DNA of 11,524 bases from an uncultured Collinsella sp. Lineage in GTDB: Bacteria > Actinomycetota > Coriobacteriia > Coriobacteriales > Coriobacteriaceae. This document shows positions 1 through 8,073 of this stretch, in pieces. The notes under the pieces are model-generated. The model was not told the origin of the DNA and ran no database searches. It saw only the letters and a list, made by a program, of their open reading frames with translations. Where the stretch lies: assembly GCA_900551605.1 (NCBI GenBank), contig URWS01000016.1, forward strand, positions 1-11,524. The letters run 5' to 3'. The first letter of the stretch is position 1. The number at the start of each line of letters is the position of its first letter. Made by a program: the position numbers and the translations under genes.

Positions 1-47
1 CTACACTTATGCGATCGTCGGCAGCGTCAGATGTGTATAAGAGACAG
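1..47 (+). other. Illumina Nextera adapter read-through (not genomic)
   Basis: Bases 1-6 (CTACAC) are the 3' tail of the Illumina P5 oligo. Bases 7-14 (TTATGCGA) sit where an 8-nt i5 index belongs and match, from memory, index S522. Bases 15-47 are the complete 33-nt Nextera read-1 transposon adapter, ending in the 19-bp mosaic end AGATGTGTATAAGAGACAG. The order P5 tail, index, adapter is exactly that of a sequenced library molecule, so this is untrimmed synthetic sequence at a contig end. Genomic sequence starts at 48. Any protein translated through here, such as the antisense peptide containing YTHLTLPT, is artificial. Confidence 0.98.
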
Positions 48-84
48 TTGCAGGGATACTGAAATCACGACAAACAGCGTGTGA

Positions 85-1527
<1,443 letters not shown>

Positions 1528-1566
1528 GGGCACCGAGCCGCCAACCTCATAGTCTCCTAACCAAGG

Positions 1567-1602
1567 CGCCCGGCGAGCAGTTTGTGCTCGCCGGGCGTTT
1601 TG
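1567..1602 (+). terminator. Rho-independent terminator of the GH1 gene
   Basis: A perfect 13-bp GC-rich stem (CGCCCGGCGAGCA at 1567-1579 paired with 1585-1597) has a 5-nt loop GTTTG and is followed directly by TTTT. It lies 40 bases past the GH1 stop. It isolates the GH1 gene from the signalling operon downstream on the same strand. Confidence 0.9.
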
Positions 1603-1630
1603 CCGTCTGCGGATTTTGGGACATGCGGCC

Positions 1631-1659
1631 CGCTTTTTTGGCCCATCTGTCGGTACACT
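1631..1659 (+). promoter_or_regulatory. Candidate promoter of the signalling operon
   Basis: TACACT at 1654-1659 fits the actinobacterial -10 pattern TAnnnT. A T-rich stretch (CTTTTTT, 1633-1639) lies at roughly -35 distance but is not a good -35 match. Transcription starting about 7 nt after the hexamer (near 1666) would begin only a few bases before the ATG at 1669. It lies after the GH1 terminator and before the first gene of the operon, which is where a promoter is expected. This is inferred from position and the -10 only. Confidence 0.35.
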
Positions 1660-1668
1660 AAAAGCACT

Positions 1669-3552
1669 ATGGGTACCCGCGAGCGACATATCGGCCACGC
1701 GGCCGCCCGATCCGCACCCGTGGCGGATCCTAGGGGCGGCACGCTCTTCGCCATGCCGCGATTCCTTGTTGGCATAACGCATCGTGTATACCGCCACCGC
1801 GTCTTCGCTATCGCCGGCGCCATCGCTGCGCTGTTCCTTATACTATTGGCTACCTTGCCGGCGCTGTTCGCCTCCGACCCCAAGCTTTCCAACACCGCAC
1901 CCGTCTATAGCGAGGTGTCCGAAGAGGTCGTGGATGCGCTCGTTCACTCGAGCTCGATTCCGCTGCTTGTCGCTGCAATCGCTTTTTCAATCTGGGGCGT
2001 GCTGGTTTACCTACGCTGTTTGGACTATGTGTTGCGTCGGCGCCTTGTGGCCATCGCCACCATCTGCGCCCTATGGATGATCGAGGTCATCCTCAAGTAC
2101 AAGTCGTTCACACCGTATTATGCCACCGTGCTGTGGTACCTGTACTACGTGCCTATGACGCTCGTTCCGCTGCTCTATCAGCTGTGCGGTCTGCGCCTTG
2201 CGGGGTTGGAACAGCACCGTGCGGGCCGCCGCTACCGCAGCATCCTGTGGATTGTGGCCATCCTACTTATCGGTTTTGTGCTCACCAACGATTTCCACCG
2301 GCAGGTATTCCACTTTGACCGCGCAAGCGACACCTGGAGCAACGACTACACGTACGGCTGGGGCTATTTCGCCGTCTTAGTGTGGACGGCCTTTAACTTT
2401 GTCGCCTTCTTCATTTTGGTGGGTCGGTCCTCGTCCTATCGTATCCAGCGCTTTTCGGGCACGGCGGCACTCGTGCTGCTGGGCGGCGCGTTCTTTGCCA
2501 TCTCATACGCCCTGCGCATGCCTTGGGCGTGGAAACTCAACTTTTCGCTCGTCTACTGCGTGCTGTGCGTGGTGACGATGGAGATCTGCCTCGATTGTGG
2601 CGTCATCCCGTCGTATCACGATATCGCCGGCATCTTCGACACCTTGCCGCTCGACCTCAAAGTTCTAACGCGCGACCTGCGGGAAGTCTATGCCACGCCG
2701 GTGTCAAAGCCAACGCCAGAGGGCGTACGCGAGGAGCTGCGGGCCCAGGAGCATGGGCATGCCCACGCCTTTGCCGTGGCGCCTGATCCCGATGTGATGT
2801 ATCGCGCCTTTCCGCTGTTGGGCGGATCGGCCCTGCTTGCCCAGGACGTGTCGGAACTCAACGAGCTCAACCGCGAGCTGGCGCATCGTCGCATGGAGCT
2901 GCAGCGCCAAAACGAACTGCTCACGGCCGACTACGACCTTAAGACGCATCTGGCAGACCAAGAGGCCGAGGCCTTGCTGGTCCAAGACGTGGACCAGGCG
3001 CTTGCCCGCGCGCTCGAAGAGATGTACGACCTGCTGAGCTCGCTGCCGCCGTTGACCGACGAGGCGTCTTCGCACGAGCGTTACCGCATGCTGCAGTGCG
3101 CCAAGATGCTCGTTGCCTATTGCAAGCGCAAGGGTTCTCTCACCTTGGCGCAACACGGGGAGAGCGGTTTTGACCGCGACCGCATCCAGCTGATCGCCAA
3201 CGAGCTGGCAAGTGACCTGCGCACCATCGATGTCGACTGCGCCTCGATTATCGCCATACGACGCCCGATGCACGCCAGCACAGTAAGCGCGCTGTATGAC
3301 TGCGTGTACGATTTTGCGTTCTTCGCCTACACCACCGACCATCCGGCGCTCATGTATCACCTGAGCGACCATGACCGGTGCAGCGTGGAGCTGCGTGCCA
3401 CGCTCTTTTCCGATGACGAGGAAGACTTGTCGCAGACGCCGGCCGCGCGCGAACTCGAGAGCGCGCTGCAGGGGCGCAACGTGGCGTATCGCCTTGAAGG
3501 CGAGCCCGGCCAGTTGCGCATGATTGTCTTGATGCCGCGGGCGGGTGAGTGA
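1669..3552 (+). CDS. Multi-span membrane sensor with degenerate kinase-like region
   Basis: A 627-aa protein from ATG 1669 (599 aa from the alternative ATG 1753). About eight hydrophobic segments span roughly residues 44-312, resembling the N-terminal 7TM sensor region of some histidine kinases; LTNDFHRQVFHF after the fifth segment is typical of that family. A soluble PAS-like stretch follows, then a coiled coil (about 390-435, VSELNELNRELAHRRMELQ). The last about 190 residues sit where DHp and ATPase domains belong, but I see no H-box histidine, no N-box Asn pattern and no GxG nucleotide loops. It is therefore probably a sensor subunit or pseudokinase that signals through the kinase encoded next. 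Neither start has a good SD. ATG 1669 would be nearly leaderless relative to the TACACT box. ATG 1753 would begin just before the first membrane segment. The upstream TTG at 1582 lies inside the GH1 terminator and is unlikely. The ligand is unknown. Confidence 0.8.
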   Translation: MGTRERHIGHAAARSAPVADPRGGTLFAMPRFLVGITHRVYRHRVFAIAGAIAALFLILLATLPALFASDPKLSNTAPVYSEVSEEVVDALVHSSSIPLLVAAIAFSIWGVLVYLRCLDYVLRRRLVAIATICALWMIEVILKYKSFTPYYATVLWYLYYVPMTLVPLLYQLCGLRLAGLEQHRAGRRYRSILWIVAILLIGFVLTNDFHRQVFHFDRASDTWSNDYTYGWGYFAVLVWTAFNFVAFFILVGRSSSYRIQRFSGTAALVLLGGAFFAISYALRMPWAWKLNFSLVYCVLCVVTMEICLDCGVIPSYHDIAGIFDTLPLDLKVLTRDLREVYATPVSKPTPEGVREELRAQEHGHAHAFAVAPDPDVMYRAFPLLGGSALLAQDVSELNELNRELAHRRMELQRQNELLTADYDLKTHLADQEAEALLVQDVDQALARALEEMYDLLSSLPPLTDEASSHERYRMLQCAKMLVAYCKRKGSLTLAQHGESGFDRDRIQLIANELASDLRTIDVDCASIIAIRRPMHASTVSALYDCVYDFAFFAYTTDHPALMYHLSDHDRCSVELRATLFSDDEEDLSQTPAARELESALQGRNVAYRLEGEPGQLRMIVLMPRAGE

Positions 3553-3554
3553 CG

Positions 3555-5048
3555 ATGCAGATTCCACTTATCCTTCCCCAGGTCGTCGCGCTTGACGTCG
3601 TCTTTGCCCTGGCGGCGTGCCTGCAGACCATTCACGTTCCGCTCATCGCATCGCGTCGTTCGTCCTACAACCGCAAGGTGATTTGTGCTTACGAGTCGAG
3701 CCTGGTCATCCATCTGATTATCTCGGCTGTCGTCCTGTTCGCGCTGTCTGGCTCGTATTTGGTGGCGCCGCCTCACGTCGCCGCCGAGGCGGCGGGCGGA
3801 CTGCTATGGCTCAACGCCGCGATCTTTTTCTACGGCGTGGTGCTTATGGTGCACTATCGTCGTCCCGTCATGTTGGCCGAGCTGCTGCTCGTTGCCGCTG
3901 TGACGCCGCCGGTGGTCTATGCCATGGGGCCGGTGTGGACCGCGGTCCTTATCGCAGACGGGGCGTTCTTCCTGTTCCGTTCCGTTGCGACGCTCTTGAT
4001 GGACGTTCGCAACCGCCAGGAGGATATCACCGCGTTCTCGACGATCGAAACCATCAACGTGATTCCCGTGGGGATCCTGTATCTGGACCCGAAGGGTCGC
4101 CCGCTGCTCATGAACCGCTGCATGCGCAAAAACCTCATAGAGCTTCATATGCCCACCGATCTGGGCGACATGAGCAGTACGTGGAACGACCTTCGCAAGC
4201 TCAGCATGCAAATGCCCGAAAGCAGTAGGGACCGTGTGCGGATTAACTTGGACCGCTTTGGTGAGGCTCGTGCGGTGATCGAGATTTCTCCCGCCGAGAT
4301 TCGCCTATTTGTGCACGACGACGTTATGGTTTCGGGCCGCCTCTTTGAGCGCATTATCGGCCTGGACGTGACGGAGTATGCGCATGCCCACGACCGCCTG
4401 GCACAAGCCAACCACCTGCTTGAGCTTGCGGGCCAGGAACTCCAGGCGCAGATCGAAGAGGTTAAAAAAGTTGCCGACAATGCGGCATACCTGCGTATGC
4501 GTGCCCGCGTGCACGACGTGATTGGGCAGCGCCTGTCCATTCTCCATCGCTATCTGGAAGAGGGGCGCCTGGACGACGAATCGCTCGAGCAAATTGACCC
4601 GTTGCTGCGCTCGATTGCCGCCGACCTGCGTAGCGGTGGCGCCAGCGAGCCGGCAGAGCAGCTGGGTGATATCGTCCACGCTTTTGGCTTGGTGAGCGTG
4701 CAGATTGATGTTGAGGGATCGCTCCCCGACGACGCGCGCGTCGCCGGGGCCTTTCTGCAGATTATCCGCGAGGCCTCGACCAACGCCACCAAGCATGCAC
4801 AGGCGCACCAGGTCCATGTGCGCCTGTGGCAGGAGGGGCGGGACGGTGATGCCGTCGCGCGCATGACGATTTCCAACGATGGATCCCCTGCCCCCGTATC
4901 GTATCGCGAGGGAACGGGTATCCCAGGTATGAGGCATGTCGCACAAGATCTGGGCGGCAGCCTGGAGGTCCACACCGCCCCGCCCTTTACGCTTGCGGTA
5001 TCCATACCGCTGAGCCCCGACGCCACGGTCCAAAGGAGAAGCTCATGA
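3555..5048 (+). CDS. Sensor histidine kinase with five membrane spans (HisKA_3-like)
   Basis: A 497-aa membrane kinase. Five hydrophobic segments fill about residues 8-142. A PAS-like domain follows (about 160-265, starting near TIETINVIPVGILYLDP), then a coiled coil (about 275-313), then the dimerisation/phosphoacceptor helix with H320 in RARVHDVIGQRLS. The C-terminal ATPase domain has the N-box (N410 in EASTNATKHA), an NDG in place of the usual D-box, and the G-box GTGIPG at 453-458. All the parts for autophosphorylation are therefore present. The likely partner is the response regulator encoded immediately after. The start chosen is ATG 3555, with GGTGAG 5 bases upstream, 2 bases after the preceding stop. 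A GTG at 3549 overlapping that TGA would add two residues. The 3' end overlaps the regulator start by 4 bases (ATGA), so translation is coupled. The signal sensed is unknown. Confidence 0.92.
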   Translation: MQIPLILPQVVALDVVFALAACLQTIHVPLIASRRSSYNRKVICAYESSLVIHLIISAVVLFALSGSYLVAPPHVAAEAAGGLLWLNAAIFFYGVVLMVHYRRPVMLAELLLVAAVTPPVVYAMGPVWTAVLIADGAFFLFRSVATLLMDVRNRQEDITAFSTIETINVIPVGILYLDPKGRPLLMNRCMRKNLIELHMPTDLGDMSSTWNDLRKLSMQMPESSRDRVRINLDRFGEARAVIEISPAEIRLFVHDDVMVSGRLFERIIGLDVTEYAHAHDRLAQANHLLELAGQELQAQIEEVKKVADNAAYLRMRARVHDVIGQRLSILHRYLEEGRLDDESLEQIDPLLRSIAADLRSGGASEPAEQLGDIVHAFGLVSVQIDVEGSLPDDARVAGAFLQIIREASTNATKHAQAHQVHVRLWQEGRDGDAVARMTISNDGSPAPVSYREGTGIPGMRHVAQDLGGSLEVHTAPPFTLAVSIPLSPDATVQRRSS

Positions 5049-5668
5049 TCCGCGTCCTTATCGTCGAAGACCAGGCCATCCTGCGCGAGAGCTTGGCTCG
5101 CTCCGTTGGCGACCAGCCCGATATGACCGTTGTCGCCGCGATCGCCGATGCATCCGAGGCCCTCGACGCTGCGCTTAAGGAGCGCCCAGACATGATACTG
5201 ATGGACGTGTGCACCGAGCATGACTCCAACGGCATCGTGGCGGCGGCACGCATTAAAGAGGAGCTGCCCGAATGTCGCGTCATCATCATGACCGGCATGC
5301 CCGAGATCACCTTTGTCGACCAGGCGCGCGAGGCCGGCGTCGATAGCTTTGTGTACAAGAACGTCGGCATCGATGAGCTCTTTGCCGTGATGCGCTCCAC
5401 GCTGGCGGGTTACTGCACGTTTCCCAAGCCGCCCGAGAGCATCTTTTCGGGCACGGCGGCCCTCGACGATATCGAGCTGTCGATCTTGCGTCTTGCCTGC
5501 GAAGGCAAGAGCCGTCGCGAGATCGCGGCCGAGCTGTTTATGAGCGAAGGCACCATCAAGCGCCGCATCTCCGAGATCCTGAGCAAGACCGGCTACGACA
5601 ACATCATGCGTCTGGCCGTGCATGCGGTGACCGAGGGTAGCATCGTTCCCAATATGGAGCGTCCCTAG
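5045..5668 (+). CDS. NarL/LuxR-type response regulator
   Basis: A 207-aa two-component response regulator, a DNA-binding transcription factor activated by phosphorylation. The receiver domain (about 1-120) has the acidic pocket E8/D9, phosphoacceptor D54 in LMDVC, switch T83 and K105. After D54 the sequence reads CTEHDSNGI instead of the common MPxMDG loop, a variant subgroup. The C-terminal LuxR-type helix-turn-helix covers about 140-202 (LSILRLACEGKSRREIAAEL, then GTIKRRISEIL). AAGGAG at 5033-5038, inside the kinase gene, is 6 bases before the ATG, and the start overlaps the kinase stop as ATGA. This pairs it firmly with that kinase. Its target genes are not evident; self-regulation of the operon is possible, but no operator is recognisable. 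Confidence 0.93.
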   Translation: MIRVLIVEDQAILRESLARSVGDQPDMTVVAAIADASEALDAALKERPDMILMDVCTEHDSNGIVAAARIKEELPECRVIIMTGMPEITFVDQAREAGVDSFVYKNVGIDELFAVMRSTLAGYCTFPKPPESIFSGTAALDDIELSILRLACEGKSRREIAAELFMSEGTIKRRISEILSKTGYDNIMRLAVHAVTEGSIVPNMERP

Positions 5669-5703
5669 TCGGCGCACTCGCCCGTACATCGACGCTAAAA
5701 ACT

Positions 5704-5744
5704 AGGCCGCCCGCCGTTTCGCATTCGAAAACGGCGGGCGGCCT
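5704..5744 (+). terminator. Terminator hairpin after the signalling operon (possibly bidirectional)
   Basis: A perfect 16-bp inverted repeat (5704-5719 with 5729-5744) has a 9-nt loop and begins 36 bases after the response regulator stop. On the plus strand the tail is only GTTTG. Read on the minus strand the hairpin is followed by TAGTTTTT, a better U tract. It could therefore serve both the signalling operon and the convergent lipoprotein operon. Confidence 0.75.
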
Positions 5745-5775
5745 GTTTGTGCGGGCGGTATTGTTGGCGCAAGGC

Positions 5776-5810
5776 GACGGGGCCGCAGGATGATTTCCTG
5801 CGGCCCCGTC
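5776..5810. terminator. Second strong hairpin between convergent operons
   Basis: A perfect 15-bp stem (GACGGGGCCGCAGGA at 5776-5790 with 5796-5810) has the 5-nt loop TGATT. It lies 50 bases beyond the lipoprotein stop. Neither side has a T run, so it may act as an RNA 3'-end stabiliser or a factor-assisted terminator rather than a classic intrinsic one. Besides this and the preceding hairpin, I see nothing in the 192-bp region 5669-5860. Confidence 0.6.
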
Positions 5811-5860
5811 TGGCATGTGCGCGGATCTGTCCGCCAATCCGCGGCTGTCTATGTCTGCCG

Positions 5861-6703
5861 TTATGCGATGGTTGCGCTGTAGGAGGCGACGTCCTCGTAG
5901 GAATCGGTCAGATAGGCGTCGATGCCGATGGTCGTGTTGACCAGGTCGTCGAGGCTATCGAGCTCGCCGCTCGAGAACGTGAATTCCTCGGTGGCGTTGG
6001 TGCCGGGCATCAGGTGAGCCGAGAACCAGGGTTCCTTCATGGTGCCGTTGACGTTGGTCTTACCGCTGGGGGCGTAGAAGGTCAGGTCCTTGTCGCTCTT
6101 GTTGGTGATGTTGACGACAAAGCCGATGTCGCCCCAGTCGTCCTTGAACTTCTCGGTGATGGTGATGGTGCACAGATCGTCATCGGCGACGGTGACGGCG
6201 GGGGAGATTTCGACGCGCTGGACGTCGTCGTCTTCGACGGCCTCATCGATCTCCTCTTCCTTTTCGGCCGCCTCGCGATCCTTCTTCACCGTGCCGGACA
6301 GATCCTTGTCGGACTTGGTGAAGACAAGATTGCCGTCATCCTCTTCGAGGATGAGTTTGCCGTCCTTGAGCTTCATGTCGTGCGACTCGTCTTCGGCGGT
6401 GATCGTTACGGTGGTGGCGTCCTTTGCCTCCCATTTAAGGTCGACAACCTCAAGGAACAGATCGAGGGCGCCTGTACCGTCCTCGTCGAGAATCAGGACG
6501 CAGTGGACACCCCAATCCTCGAGCATCTTCATGTACTCATCGGTCAGCTCTTCGCCATCCACGGTTCCACCCGAGAGTTCCCAGCTGCCGACGAAGTCGG
6601 CCTTGGGGTCTTTGGCGCCGCCGCTGCAGCCCGTCAGGGCAAAGGCGAGCGCCAGGACGCATGTCAGGAATGCGAGTACGGACTTTTTGAACGTTGTCTT
6701 CAT
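5861..6703 (-). CDS. Putative secreted lipoprotein, two-domain
   Basis: A 280-aa predicted lipoprotein anchored on the outer face of the membrane. The signal peptide has a KTTFKK n-region, a hydrophobic core, and lipobox LTGC with lipidated C26. After a short SGGAKDPK spacer comes a lipocalin-like or small beta domain beginning VGSWELSGG (about 35-135). A strongly charged linker follows (around DREAAEKEEEIDEA), then an immunoglobulin-like beta domain (about 180-280) with FVVNITNKSDKDLTFYAP, like the conserved-repeat domains of many Gram-positive lipoproteins. The start is fixed by AAGGAGG (plus-strand 6709-6715) 5 bases upstream. It lies 80 bases after the SPFH gene in the same direction and is probably the last gene of the zinc-ribbon/SPFH operon. 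No specific enzyme or ligand motif is visible, so the function is unknown. Confidence 0.85.
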   Translation of the reverse strand: MKTTFKKSVLAFLTCVLALAFALTGCSGGAKDPKADFVGSWELSGGTVDGEELTDEYMKMLEDWGVHCVLILDEDGTGALDLFLEVVDLKWEAKDATTVTITAEDESHDMKLKDGKLILEEDDGNLVFTKSDKDLSGTVKKDREAAEKEEEIDEAVEDDDVQRVEISPAVTVADDDLCTITITEKFKDDWGDIGFVVNITNKSDKDLTFYAPSGKTNVNGTMKEPWFSAHLMPGTNATEEFTFSSGELDSLDDLVNTTIGIDAYLTDSYEDVASYSATIA

Positions 6704-6732
6704 GGTGTCCTCCTTAATCGAACGAAACCCAT

Positions 6733-6754
6733 AGAAGCAGGAGCGGGGGCGGCG
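6733..6754 (-). other. GC-rich hairpin between SPFH and lipoprotein genes
   Basis: GCGGGGG at 6733-6739 pairs with CCCCCGC at 6748-6754 around an 8-nt loop, in the 80-bp gap between two same-direction genes. There is no T run on the minus strand, so it is not an obvious terminator. It might protect or partly attenuate the message. This is weak evidence from complementarity only. Confidence 0.35.
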
Positions 6755-6783
6755 GATCCCCCGCCAATTACCAGATAGAGGGG

Positions 6784-8025
6784 CTAGGGCCTGGGCGTTC
6801 CGCAGTTGCTGCAGAACTTGCCGCCGTTTTCGCTACCGCAGTTGGGGCAGAACCACTTGGCCGGTGCCGGGGCGGGCGCGGGGCTGCCGCACTCCGGGCA
6901 GAACTTGCCGGTGTTGGTGGCGCCGCAGCTGCAGGTCCACGTGCCGGCCGCAGGCACGGCGGCGGGAGCCGGTGCCGGGGCGGGAGCAGGTGCCGGTTGC
7001 GGGGCGGCCTGCTGCTGCGCCTGGCTGGCAGCGAACAGCTGGCTGGCGTTCATGCCGCCCATGCCGCCTGCCATACCCATGCCCATAAAGCCGGTCATCG
7101 CGCCGTTGGGGTTGGCCGCCGCGGCACGCATCGCGTCGCTCTGGGCACTGGCGATGTTGGCGGCTGCCATGGTGGGATCGCGCATGACGGCGGCCTTCTG
7201 CAGGTCCTTGATCATCTGCTCGTCTTCTTGCGAGGCGGCGATGGAGTTTACGCCAAAGCTCACGATCTCGACGCCACGCAGGTCGCGCCAGTCGGCGGAG
7301 AGGACCTCGTTGAGCGCGCGGGCGAGCTCGGTGGTGTGACCGGGGATGGCGCTGTAGCGGATGCCCATCTCCGAGATCTTGGCAAAGGCGGGCTGCAGGG
7401 CGGTGAGCAGCTCGGACTTAAGCTGGCTGTCGATCTTGTCGCGCGTGTAGCTATCGGTCACGTTGCCGCATACATTGGTGTAGAACAGCAGCGGGTTGGT
7501 GATGCGGTACGAATACTCGCCGTTGCAGCGCACGGAGATGTCGACGTCCAGGCCAATGTTGTTGTCGACCACGCGGAAGGGCACGGGCGAGGCGGTGCCG
7601 TACTTATTGCCGATAATCTCCTTGGTGTTAATGAAGTAGACGCGCTGGTCCTTGCCCGCGTCGCCGCCGAAGGTAAAGCGGCTGCCGATATTGGCGAAGG
7701 TCTCCTTGATGGAGTCGCCCAGGTTGCCGCTAAAGACGCTCGGCTCGCTGCCGGTATCGAAGACGAACTCGCCGGGTTCCAGCGCGACCTCGATGATCTT
7801 GCCGTTTTGCACCACGAGCATGCCCTGGCCGTCGTTGACGGCGATGACGGAGCCGTTGGAGATGACGTTGTCCTCGCCATGCGTGTTGGAGCTGCGGCCG
7901 CCGGTGCGCTTAACGCCCTTGCAGGCCAAGACGTCAGCAGGCATCGATTCGCAATAGATAAATTCCTTCCACTGGTCGGCCATGACGCCGCCGGCAGCTC
8001 CCAATCCAGCTTTCAAGAGTCCCAT
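6784..8025 (-). CDS. SPFH/virion-core-type protein with two C-terminal zinc ribbons (YdjI-like)
   Basis: A 413-aa protein of the SPFH (stomatin/prohibitin/flotillin-like) branch often annotated as virion core protein and represented by B. subtilis YdjI. The N-terminus is glycine-rich (MGLLKAGLGAAGGVMADQW) with no clear membrane helix. The SPFH beta/alpha domain covers about residues 50-260 (for example VIAVNDGQGMLVVQNGKI). A helical, then Met/Gly/Gln-rich segment and a Pro-Ala repeat linker follow (about 340-360). Two zinc ribbons end the protein: C365, C367, C376, C379 (the first pair is CxC) and C393, C396, C405, C408. The start ATG at 8025 has AAAGGAAG about 6 bases upstream. It is 48 bases after the TFIIB-type gene. 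In B. subtilis this family helps anchor PspA to the membrane. A similar membrane-organising role here is an inference, and no PspA is in view. Confidence 0.88.
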   Translation of the reverse strand: MGLLKAGLGAAGGVMADQWKEFIYCESMPADVLACKGVKRTGGRSSNTHGEDNVISNGSVIAVNDGQGMLVVQNGKIIEVALEPGEFVFDTGSEPSVFSGNLGDSIKETFANIGSRFTFGGDAGKDQRVYFINTKEIIGNKYGTASPVPFRVVDNNIGLDVDISVRCNGEYSYRITNPLLFYTNVCGNVTDSYTRDKIDSQLKSELLTALQPAFAKISEMGIRYSAIPGHTTELARALNEVLSADWRDLRGVEIVSFGVNSIAASQEDEQMIKDLQKAAVMRDPTMAAANIASAQSDAMRAAAANPNGAMTGFMGMGMAGGMGGMNASQLFAASQAQQQAAPQPAPAPAPAPAPAAVPAAGTWTCSCGATNTGKFCPECGSPAPAPAPAKWFCPNCGSENGGKFCSNCGTPRP

Positions 8026-8073
8026 GGTGATCTTCCTTTCTCGTCAAAGTCCGGGTGGTGTTGATCGGGTTAC

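Noticed and set aside
1582..1668. A TTG start at 1582 that would add 29 residues to the membrane sensor.
   Set aside because: It lies in the loop/stem of the GH1 terminator, upstream of the candidate promoter, has no SD, and codes for an unconvincing Cys/Pro-rich leader.
1669..3552. Calling the first membrane protein a complete histidine kinase.
   Set aside because: The membrane region fits, but no phosphoacceptor His motif or ATP-binding boxes could be found by eye in the C-terminal part.
5747..6778. Long plus-strand open frames at 5747-6778, 6997-8064 and 8725-10092.
   Set aside because: Each lies antisense to a minus-strand gene with signal peptide, Cys-ribbon or SPFH motifs and a good SD. 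They are a by-product of GC-rich codon bias, with no recognisable domain or RBS.
6961..7010. Short repeats in GGTGCCGGGGCGGG-type sequence, which could look like a DNA repeat array.
   Set aside because: They encode the Pro-Ala linker of the SPFH protein in frame and are explained as coding sequence.
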